IMG/VR virus record: IMGVR_UViG_3300012002_000135 | Span: 1-43,565 of that record | Direction: 5' to 3' (one strand) | Length of the DNA: 43,565 bases | DNA from: a virus | Part shown: positions 12,925 through 20,348 of the stretch, piece after piece | Numbering within the stretch: the stretch's first letter is position 1 | Layout: each line of letters starts with the position of its first letter | Notes under the pieces: generated by a model | Databases searched by the model: none | Seen by the model: the letters and a program-made list of their open reading frames with translations, nothing else | Told to the model about the DNA's origin: nothing | Made by a program: the position numbers and the translations under genes

Positions 12925-13592
12925 TGACAGCGTGGGTCGTCGCTGCTTATCTTCAGCGCAATCCGGTCTGCAGTTACGGGCACCCTTTTACGCCCGTAAA
13001 CTTCCGACCCGTCCGCGCTACGCTGCATGCCTTTCGCTTCGACGATGAACACTCCGCGGTTTGCGTCGGCGCGAACGACGGTGCCGTGCTGCCCAGGCTC
13101 CACGCCGTCAGTCTCTGTCAAGAAAACGACACGGTCTCCGTGCTGGACCTGGTCGTAGTCCATCTGCCCGAAATGCTGCATGTCATCGTAGTACGATATC
13201 CTGCCTCCAACTTTTCGGCAGGACCCCGGTTCGTACTTCTTGGTGCCGGGCACGCGCTCGTAGCCGTCCCAGCACGGGTCGTCCGAGCCCTCCTTATTCG
13301 AGGAGGCGCGTTCGGACGCCCAAGACTTTCCCGAGTCACCGCCCCAAAGAAGCCAGGCGACATAGCCTGCGTCTTCGTACGGCTCTTTGCCCTCGGGCAC
13401 CTTCTGGTTGCCGTCGTGACGACTGAAAAACGAGTGCATCTTGTTGACCTCTTCCTGGGTCAGCTCGGTCCCGTTGATCAGCTTGGTGGCCATCCCAAGG
13501 CCTACGGACGTTCCGCCTTTGCCTCCGTTGCGCTCACGGTATTCTTTGCCACGCTTGGCGTTGTTCCTCATGGATTCGGTCGGCTTGTACAT
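12921..13592 (-). CDS. Conserved phage protein with 'NNAKRG...SFFSRH...LLWGGDSGKSWA' domain
   Basis: The 223-residue protein starts MYKPTESMRNNAKRGKEYRE and continues to GGTSVGLGMA, MHSFFSRH and AWLLWGGDSGKSWA. I recognise this as a short domain that recurs in phage proteins, often with XkdF-like or structural partners, but its function is unknown to me. The second half (~150-215) is a beta-rich segment (GDRVVFL...GTVVRADANRGVFIVEA) that looks like an SH3/KOW barrel. AGAGGA lies just before the start, and TGATG couples it to the PARG gene. Confidence 0.65.
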   Translation of the reverse strand: MYKPTESMRNNAKRGKEYRERNGGKGGTSVGLGMATKLINGTELTQEEVNKMHSFFSRHDGNQKVPEGKEPYEDAGYVAWLLWGGDSGKSWASERASSNKEGSDDPCWDGYERVPGTKKYEPGSCRKVGGRISYYDDMQHFGQMDYDQVQHGDRVVFLTETDGVEPGQHGTVVRADANRGVFIVEAKGMQRSADGSEVYGRKRVPVTADRIALKISSDDPRCH

Positions 13593-14161
13593 CAGGTCCT
13601 CTGTGTGGTGAGACAGTCTCGGAAGTGCCGGTCAGGACACGCGAACACCACGTTCGCACTCGACTCCTGCACTGCAGCACGTTGAATGTGAGCGACCATC
13701 TGAGGGTCGTTCTTGAAATGTCCGCATCCCCAGGCGCCCAATACGATTGGCTTGGGCGCCTCGGCTTCGGCGATTTCTAGTAATTTCTGGACCCGACGCC
13801 TGACCGCAGACGAAACCACAGACCGGTCTGCGTAAAAGTACTTAGCCTGCGGCGCCGAGCACAGCACCGCGTCAAACCGGTGTCCGGTTTTCAACTTGAG
13901 GTCGCGCAGATGCAGGACCTCGTCCGTGTTCAGGGGGCCTGCAGCTTCGCCTGCCCGGTAAAAGAGGCGCACTTCAGGGTCGCTGGATTCCAGACGCAGT
14001 CCAAGGTCTGACGCTCGGCACAAGTCTTCTTCTTGTCCTTTGACGCCCGAACGCCACCCGCCGCCTGGCGTTCGGGCCGACGCGAAGACGTGCACCAGCG
14101 GGTGGTCCAGGTTGGCGATGGCGTCCTGAACTGCCCAAGATGTTACGAGGAAACGGGTCAT
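13592..14161 (-). CDS. PARG-like ADP-ribose hydrolase (TIGR02452/bacterial PARG type)
   Basis: This 189-residue macro-domain-type hydrolase has the PARG signature GGG-x7-QEE: G33-G35 and Q43-E45 in ASARTPGGGW..., followed by DLCRAS. Later VLGAWGCGHFKNDPQMVA matches the second conserved loop of TIGR02452 proteins. Bacterial-type PARGs remove ADP-ribose from proteins or nucleic acids, with E44/E45 catalytic. It is shorter than many members, so the N-terminal cap is reduced. Its ATG overlaps the TGA of the 1943-residue polyvalent protein, whose C-terminus looks like an ADP-ribosyltransferase. This is a likely writer/eraser or counter-defence pair (inferred). Confidence 0.8.
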   Translation of the reverse strand: MTRFLVTSWAVQDAIANLDHPLVHVFASARTPGGGWRSGVKGQEEDLCRASDLGLRLESSDPEVRLFYRAGEAAGPLNTDEVLHLRDLKLKTGHRFDAVLCSAPQAKYFYADRSVVSSAVRRRVQKLLEIAEAEAPKPIVLGAWGCGHFKNDPQMVAHIQRAAVQESSANVVFACPDRHFRDCLTTQRT

Positions 14162-17100
14162 ATTTCAGCCTCGATGAACGGGCCCACGATGATCTCTTCC
14201 ATGCGTTCGGGACTCATCTCCTCCGAAGCGCGCCGTGGATTCACAAGCGCCACGCGCTGGTAATCGGTTGCGTGAGGATTGTCTTTACCAAACGGGGTTT
14301 CTGTCACATCGACCGGGTAGAACACGGCCACCGCGTTGGGCAGAGCCGACTTCGAGTTGTAGAACCCGAAGTATCCCAGGTCTTTCATGGCCTGATACAT
14401 CCCGCCGCGTCCGTCTTGCTTGAAGCCTTCTTTGACCTCCTGAGGAGCGCCCTGTCCGAGGTCGAGCAGATTGTCCGGGATCTCTGCTTCGTACCGAGCC
14501 TTGGACCGCTGAACGACCATCTGCTCGGGCTCGGTGCCTTCCAAGTAAAAGAACGTGACTGGCACGCGTGTGTCCTGCGACTCACGCCGAGACAACGCGT
14601 TCGAGCCGACCATCTTGGGGTCGAGCGTCGTCAATCCAGGCTGGCGACTGTAGTGCACCACCCGAGCCGCGGTCTTTCGCTTTGCCTTTCGGGCCTGAGA
14701 AGGCTTAGGCTTGACCTGACGCCACACCGACCAAGTGATCGCTTGGACTTCCTGCGGTTGAAGACCGTATTCCCGGGCCACCTGGTTGTACGCAGCTTCG
14801 ACTTGCTGTCGTTCCGAAAGACTCAGCGACGCCATGTTAGTCACCGGAGCGTTGTATTCGCCGCGGTAGATGTTGATCGCGTGTCCGTCGAGGACGATGT
14901 CGCGCCGCGTGCCTTGCGGGTCAACCATCGACTCGTAGAACACAGTGACTTTCGGTCCGCTGACCCCCGCATTCGGGTTGCCCGTATCGATGATACGCAG
15001 CGCTTTCTTGATGTTCGAGGAGTAGCTCGGGATTCCTCTAAACGGGTACTTGGCGTTCACCTTTGCGATCTCTGCGTTGACCTCTGCCGCGGCGTCTTCG
15101 AGTTGCGGACGGTAACGCTTGCGTACTTTCTCCATCGACTTCGACGCGCGGTTCATGATGGCGTCGCGCCGTCGCTTGGGAAGGTCGCTGGTCTTCTCAA
15201 CGCCCAGCTGCGCTTTTAGCTCGTTGAGTTCCTCCGTGCGTTGGTCTCGGATTTCGGCGATGGCTGTATCCATCTCTGCGCGAATTGGAGCTAAAATCTC
15301 CTCCCGACGCTGCTTCAGCTCAGAAGCTTCTTCCTCCCGGTTCGCGATTTGCTCTCGGTAGTACTCGGGGTTCAGTAACAGGTTTTCTGCAGCGTCGATG
15401 TTGATTTCCCACCTCAGATTCGGGCTCAGCGCTGCGATAACGCCCGCTACGACGTCGAGCGGCATTCCGAGGTTGTCTGCGAGTTCCGACGCTTCTTCGT
15501 GCGCGACATCGTACCAGTTCGCCCAGTAGTCGACTTCTTCGGGTGTCGCCAGGTCAAGAATGGCGCGGATGTTATCTGCGCCTGCCTTGTGCAGGTCAGG
15601 CGCGTCACGCTCCGGCGCTCGGACTTCTTGCCCGGCAGGCGCAGGAGCTTCTTCGGCGCCCGGGTCATCCCCAACCAGGTCGTCGGGCACTTGCGGGTCA
15701 GGAGCGTCGTCGTAAGCTAGCGGGTCCGGCTCAGGGTCAGAATAGAACTGCGCCCAGCGCTGCCCGAACTCGGCGACGGTCCACGCGAAGGGCTTGACGA
15801 TGGACGATGCGCGTCCCACGCGGACTTGCCGCCACCATCGGACCGCGGCAGCTGCAGCAAGTCGTTGTGCGCGCGACGCTGTTCTTCTTGCCGCCGCCTT
15901 CGCGCTCGCCGGCGGCGCTTCTTCAATCTGTTCACGGGTCAGGGGTCCTTTTTCTGGAGTCCAGTCGACTGCAGGCGATTCAGGTCCAAAGCGGAAGTCC
16001 AAGTTGAACGTGTGCGACCGCGACCCCGAGGTCAAGTCGTCACCGGTACTGGTCTGAACCCCCTGTCCGCCTGGGCTTGGGCTCGCCTCGACCCAGTCCT
16101 CGCCGTACATGGCCGTCGCGCCGTCTTCGCTTTTGAAAATGATCGAGTCCTGCCCATACTTCTTACGCAGGTCTTGGGCCTGCGCAAAGCTGAGACCGCG
16201 GACCATGACTGCGCCTTCCGCGACCTCTTTGCCGGTCTCTTCTTCAGTGTAGCGTCCGCGCAAAAACCGGATGTCTGACTGCTTGACTCCCATTTCGTGG
16301 ATGTCACGAAGTAGCTGCTGCATCCGTCGCTTGTTTTTGCGAAGCGACATCTTTTGGTTCGTTTCAGGGTCAACCTGCCGATACGGACTGATGAACGTGA
16401 CCGTGTCCTGGTCGCTCATCCATTTTTGCACGTCCTGTGGCGACATCGGCGACCGCGGAATCGCGATGTGCTTCATCGCGTAACGTAGAACCAGCGCTGC
16501 CTCGTCTTTGTTTTGCAGGTCGTACCCGGCAGTTCGGACTTGACGGGCGACCATGGAAGCCACCCGGTCCAAGTCGCCCCGAGGGTTTGCATCGCTCAAC
16601 GCCTGGATAATGTTGCCTGCAGCCGTGTCCAAAAGCTCAGGGTACCGACGTTCTACGTGGATACTTCCATGCCGCGACTGCTGGACACGCTGAATGAACG
16701 TGGAGAGGTCGGGAGCCGCCCGGTAATCGACAATGTGGTTCTGCAGGATTTGCGCGGCGGGCGCCTGAAAGTGCTGAGCTACCGCCTCTGCGTCGTCGAT
16801 GGAGTACGCGTCCATCACTTCTCGCCCGACGTTCAACCGGTGCCAGCGAGCCGCTTCTTCGAGCGGCATCCCCTCGGGGAAGTCTCTCACGTTGAGTCCG
16901 TGGTCGCGGAAATTCCGCCAGCGTTCCCAGTTCGACGCCACCGTCTCAACCTCACGATTTTTTACGTGAGCGGGGAAGGTGCTTTCGTGCTGACCCTTGA
17001 ACAGCTCAGGCGGCGCCGCTTTCAAGTACCGCGCGACTACGTCCGGGTCGACATCAGACCACGCAAACCCGACCACTTCACTGGGAGGCTTTCCCGCGCG

Positions 17101-19989
17101 CTGACCCAGGTCTTTGGCTCGTTCTGCCAGTTCACGCAGTCCTACGTCTTTGTACCTGAGAAGGCGATTTATTCCGGCCTCATCAAAGTCACCAACGATG
17201 TCTTTAACCGCTTCGATGTCGTCCAGTTCGATCAAAAGTCCAGCAACAGCCGTTGGGGATTGCCGGTTCTGTTCGATGACCTTTCCGAGTTCTTCGACCT
17301 CTTTGTAAGGACGTCCTGAGGCCTTTGCAAGAGCTTCGACAGTGTCGTTCCACTGCGCTTCCTCGTCAGGACGCCCGCCCATGTTATTTTGACGCCAAGC
17401 GCGCGCCGGCTGCCACCCTGCATCCCGCCACCGCTGCGCCTCTTCTGCGCGGAAGTACGGAGCCCACTTACTCGCTGACGACGGCGTAAACCTGGCTCGC
17501 TTCCAGGAGTCGATGTCTTCCGGAGAAATATCTTTGCTGGTCCAGGCACTGAAGTCAGAGACGACGTCGTCAGCAGATTCGCCGCTGTCAATCCTAGGCA
17601 CCGCGTACTGCTGCCACTGGTCCACAGTAAGACCCGACTCTGCGTACTCAACCTCCAAATCAGAGTCCACCCACTCTTCGATTTGGGCAGCGTCAAGGCC
17701 GCTCATCGCCAGGTTGAAAACTTCGTTCATCGACAAGAGACCTTCTTGGGGCCTGAGTGCCCGAACCATGGCGGCGACTTCGTCAGGTGACTTGCCCAAG
17801 TCTTCAACAACGTTAGCTACCGCGATGACCTTGTACGTCGGACTGCCGTCGCTGTAGTTCGGGTCTGACTGCTTCAAGTCTTGATGCGCCTTTGCGACGT
17901 CGGCGATACGCAGGTCGTCAACAACTTCTTCAACCAGCGATTTGATGAACGGCCAGTCGTCTTTTATGAAAGACGACAACTCTTCCTCGGTCAGTGTTTC
18001 AAGGTCCAACACTGCCGCGTCGTCGGGGTCGATTCCTTCGTCATGCAGCATCTTGGCTGCTCTGGCGCCGAAACCAATTTGGTTCCATGAGTGGGCCAGT
18101 TCTGGGTCGCGCCAGCCATTATCCCAGTAATCGCCTGCTTCTGCAGCGCTGAAGCCGTGATTGTCCCACTCAAGCGCATCTTCTGGGTCGTCGAAACCGG
18201 CGGCAATCCATTCTCGTCCGTTGAGGTTATAGTCTTGCCAGTCGCCACCCGCTTGGAGGTCAACGCCCAGCACTTCTCCTAGCACTTTGGCGATTTCTTC
18301 CTCTTCTACCTCGTCGACGCTGTCATTGTCGGCGTCTTTTATCTCACCGATCGTGTCACCTCCGACGACGTGCACGGCGAAACGGTTTCTGGCGTAAGGG
18401 ACCCGGCGTTTGCCAATTTTCTTGGTCGTGTCCGGCCCGTCCGGGAACACGATGTACAGCTTGCCGTTGTCGGTATACGTTTCGTAGAAATTCTGGTTCC
18501 ATTTACCAAAACACCAGGGAGTGTCGCCTCCGCAGATTAAAGCAGCTGCCGCTTTGGAGTCGAGGCGGATCACACTATCGTCCAGAACAGTGAACTTAGC
18601 GTTTTCGACCCGAGGTTCGGCATAGTACTGACGCTTTGCTTCCTGCGCGACCTGTTTAAGCTCGTCCAGGTCGTTGATTTCACCGAGGTCTTTGGTCGGG
18701 GCGTACTTCCGATACGGGTCGAAGTGTTTGACCGCTTCGAAAGCAGCGGATGCGAAGGCCTGGTCGGCAGCCTCGAAGTCTGGGTTGTTCGGGTCGCCTG
18801 CGGCAATTCGCGCGATGCGGACGGCCAGGTTAAGGTAGCCCTTTTTGCCGTCGGGGTCCGCCTGCTTCAGCATGTCCTTGCTCGATTGAAGCAGAGGTTT
18901 GCCGAGCATCCGCTCCAAGCCTTTGAGCTTTTTGTTGGCTACGCGAAAGTTGAACGACGCGATCCGCTTTCGCTCTTTCATGCGCATTTCCAGGGCTTTG
19001 ACCACGCGCCGCAAAAAGTCTGCTTTGTTCTCTTCACGGACCAGGCGGAGGACGTTGCCGGCGTAAGCTCGGGTCCGCTGCTCCAAGTTCGGTCCGTCGA
19101 GTTCGAGCACGTTCGGAACGCGGTCTATGAGAACGTCTGCGACCGACCCTGCCCAGGACTTCAGCTCCGTGGGCGTGTTGACGTACGCGTCTGGGTCGTT
19201 CTTCGACAGGTTCGGGTCTTTATTCGGGTTCTCGTCGACGAAGCCTTTCGGGTTGTACGCCCAGTCGGCCGCGTGACGCAGTTCGTGCGCGACGGTGTTC
19301 AGCGCGTAGCGGTACATCTGCCCGGGTGACTGGACCTCCAGCGGCAAGAGCTTGTTCAGGTTCAGGATGACTTCGGCGTGTGGGCCTGCGCGGAACGCGC
19401 CCCGAGCGCGGACTTGCGGGTGTGCAGCCCGCACCAAAACGCGGATGTCCTGAAACCGGTCATCGGCGTCTTTGTTCTGGAGCACCTGACCTTGGGACCA
19501 CTGGCTGACCTTGTTGCTCAGCCCTTCTGCAACATCGCGAAGGAACTGGTCGCGGCTCGGGTAGTTCCACTCCAGCGACATGGCCTTGTCGACAATCGCC
19601 CGCGCGATGCGTCCGTCCACGCCCCGAAGGTCCACGACGCCTGCTGCCGTTCGAGGGCTTCGACCTAGCGCAGATTCGAGGTCTTCCGGGTCGATGCCGA
19701 GGGTCGTCACGATGTTCTTGATCGTCTTCACGGATACGTCCTTGTCACAGGGCAGCGCCACCGAAGCAGGTCCCCGACGTAGGATTCCTTTTCCGCCCTT
19801 CGATTCGACGTCGACGCCGAACGTCTTGCGCAGGGCTCTGACCAGGTCTCGTCGCTGGATACCTTTCAGGTGCGCTTCGACGTAACGGAGTCGCGCCCCA
19901 GGAACATCGACGCTTTGCGCTCGGCTTCTTCGAGCGTACGTCCGCTGAAGGTCAGTTCGGGGAGCATGCTGAAAGCTGTTGTGTGGCAT
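14158..19989 (-). CDS. Giant polyvalent protein: HicA-like, zincin, repeats, ADP-ribosyltransferase-like domains
   Basis: 1943 residues, probably injected with the phage DNA. Regions in order follow. ~43-105 resembles a HicA toxin (RRDLVRALRKTFG..., SVKTIKNIVTTLG), but the active His motif is replaced by GGKG. ~225-280 is a zincin (HELRH at 235-239; E275 as possible third ligand). ~485-520 has DTPWCFGKWNQNFYETYTDN, a domain seen in phage proteins. ~590 to ~1150 holds degenerate repeats of the W...G(F/W)..(P/A)..A type. ~1400-1460 is an Ala/Pro/Asp-rich linker. ~1463-1758 has VIAALSPNLRWEIN, LDGHAINIYRG and EVQAITWSVWR, like DUF7178-type proteins. ~1775-1943 has VVHYSR, LDP..VGSNA and FFYLEG, like polyvalent ADP-ribosyltransferases. 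The start is uncertain: the first ATG overlaps the upstream gene by 124 nt, and no later ATG/GTG precedes the HicA-like part. Confidence 0.75.
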   Translation of the reverse strand: MPHNSFQHAPRTDLQRTYARRSRAQSVDVPGARLRYVEAHLKGIQRRDLVRALRKTFGVDVESKGGKGILRRGPASVALPCDKDVSVKTIKNIVTTLGIDPEDLESALGRSPRTAAGVVDLRGVDGRIARAIVDKAMSLEWNYPSRDQFLRDVAEGLSNKVSQWSQGQVLQNKDADDRFQDIRVLVRAAHPQVRARGAFRAGPHAEVILNLNKLLPLEVQSPGQMYRYALNTVAHELRHAADWAYNPKGFVDENPNKDPNLSKNDPDAYVNTPTELKSWAGSVADVLIDRVPNVLELDGPNLEQRTRAYAGNVLRLVREENKADFLRRVVKALEMRMKERKRIASFNFRVANKKLKGLERMLGKPLLQSSKDMLKQADPDGKKGYLNLAVRIARIAAGDPNNPDFEAADQAFASAAFEAVKHFDPYRKYAPTKDLGEINDLDELKQVAQEAKRQYYAEPRVENAKFTVLDDSVIRLDSKAAAALICGGDTPWCFGKWNQNFYETYTDNGKLYIVFPDGPDTTKKIGKRRVPYARNRFAVHVVGGDTIGEIKDADNDSVDEVEEEEIAKVLGEVLGVDLQAGGDWQDYNLNGREWIAAGFDDPEDALEWDNHGFSAAEAGDYWDNGWRDPELAHSWNQIGFGARAAKMLHDEGIDPDDAAVLDLETLTEEELSSFIKDDWPFIKSLVEEVVDDLRIADVAKAHQDLKQSDPNYSDGSPTYKVIAVANVVEDLGKSPDEVAAMVRALRPQEGLLSMNEVFNLAMSGLDAAQIEEWVDSDLEVEYAESGLTVDQWQQYAVPRIDSGESADDVVSDFSAWTSKDISPEDIDSWKRARFTPSSASKWAPYFRAEEAQRWRDAGWQPARAWRQNNMGGRPDEEAQWNDTVEALAKASGRPYKEVEELGKVIEQNRQSPTAVAGLLIELDDIEAVKDIVGDFDEAGINRLLRYKDVGLRELAERAKDLGQRAGKPPSEVVGFAWSDVDPDVVARYLKAAPPELFKGQHESTFPAHVKNREVETVASNWERWRNFRDHGLNVRDFPEGMPLEEAARWHRLNVGREVMDAYSIDDAEAVAQHFQAPAAQILQNHIVDYRAAPDLSTFIQRVQQSRHGSIHVERRYPELLDTAAGNIIQALSDANPRGDLDRVASMVARQVRTAGYDLQNKDEAALVLRYAMKHIAIPRSPMSPQDVQKWMSDQDTVTFISPYRQVDPETNQKMSLRKNKRRMQQLLRDIHEMGVKQSDIRFLRGRYTEEETGKEVAEGAVMVRGLSFAQAQDLRKKYGQDSIIFKSEDGATAMYGEDWVEASPSPGGQGVQTSTGDDLTSGSRSHTFNLDFRFGPESPAVDWTPEKGPLTREQIEEAPPASAKAAARRTASRAQRLAAAAAVRWWRQVRVGRASSIVKPFAWTVAEFGQRWAQFYSDPEPDPLAYDDAPDPQVPDDLVGDDPGAEEAPAPAGQEVRAPERDAPDLHKAGADNIRAILDLATPEEVDYWANWYDVAHEEASELADNLGMPLDVVAGVIAALSPNLRWEINIDAAENLLLNPEYYREQIANREEEASELKQRREEILAPIRAEMDTAIAEIRDQRTEELNELKAQLGVEKTSDLPKRRRDAIMNRASKSMEKVRKRYRPQLEDAAAEVNAEIAKVNAKYPFRGIPSYSSNIKKALRIIDTGNPNAGVSGPKVTVFYESMVDPQGTRRDIVLDGHAINIYRGEYNAPVTNMASLSLSERQQVEAAYNQVAREYGLQPQEVQAITWSVWRQVKPKPSQARKAKRKTAARVVHYSRQPGLTTLDPKMVGSNALSRRESQDTRVPVTFFYLEGTEPEQMVVQRSKARYEAEIPDNLLDLGQGAPQEVKEGFKQDGRGGMYQAMKDLGYFGFYNSKSALPNAVAVFYPVDVTETPFGKDNPHATDYQRVALVNPRRASEEMSPERMEEIIVGPFIEAEI

Positions 19990-20312
19990 CTATCGTCGTC
20001 CTCCGTCACGTTGACCAACTCGGGTCCCGCGTCGAACAGCCCTCGGCGCTTCGCGTTGACCACACGCATCGCGCGCTTCGAAAAGTCGTTCGCTTCCGGA
20101 GTCTCGAACGTGTACATCCCCGGTACGAAGGACTCGACTTGGTCTTTTGCATGCAAAACAGCCAGTTCGAGCGTCCGCCCCTGACCGACCACAGTCCCGA
20201 GCGATGATGGTGTTTCGACTTCGACGGTGAACCAGTTGTCCCAGGTCGCTGCGGACCACCGGTCCCACCAGACGTCGCCTGGACCGGTCGTATCGATCAT
20301 CATGAGCTTCAT
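19866..20312 (-). CDS. HicB-like small protein
   Basis: 148 residues starting MKLMMIDTTGPGDVWWDRW. Two segments follow the HicB pattern: FTVEVETPSSLGTVVGQGRTLELAVLHA at ~28-55, and better FSMLPELTFSGRTLEEAERKA near the C-terminus. HicB antitoxins carry PDLPG..T.GdTleEA. No DNA-binding tail is seen. It sits directly upstream of, and overlaps, the polyvalent gene that begins with a HicA-like domain. A HicAB-derived pair is inferred, not proven. The ATG is fixed by a TTGACG box 30 nt upstream. Confidence 0.5.
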   Translation of the reverse strand: MKLMMIDTTGPGDVWWDRWSAATWDNWFTVEVETPSSLGTVVGQGRTLELAVLHAKDQVESFVPGMYTFETPEANDFSKRAMRVVNAKRRGLFDAGPELVNVTEDDDRCHTTAFSMLPELTFSGRTLEEAERKASMFLGRDSVTSKRT

Positions 20313-20348
20313 GCGACGCATATTGACGTATAACCGTACTGACGTCAA
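20313..20348 (-). promoter_or_regulatory. Promoter for the HicB-like/polyvalent unit (TTGACG class)
   Basis: TTGACG at 20343-20348, TCAGT, ACGGTT, 17-nt spacer to CAATAT, seven bases to ATG. The TGA stop of the flavodoxin polyvalent gene lies inside TTGACG. Confidence 0.5.

Noticed and set aside
14040-14075. Strong hairpin GCCCGAACGCC/GGCGTTCGGGC in the PARG gene
   Set aside because: It falls in the codons of the conserved GGG loop region and is probably a by-product of GC-rich coding sequence.
14140-15219. Rightward open frame of ~360 codons opposite the polyvalent gene
   Set aside because: Antisense to the conserved C-terminal domains of the polyvalent protein; composition is shadow-like.
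7280-17591. TTGACA boxes on the leftward strand inside genes (near 7280, 13116 and 17586)
   Set aside because: They lack CCGGAA at the fixed distance and no gene start lies ~30 nt downstream.
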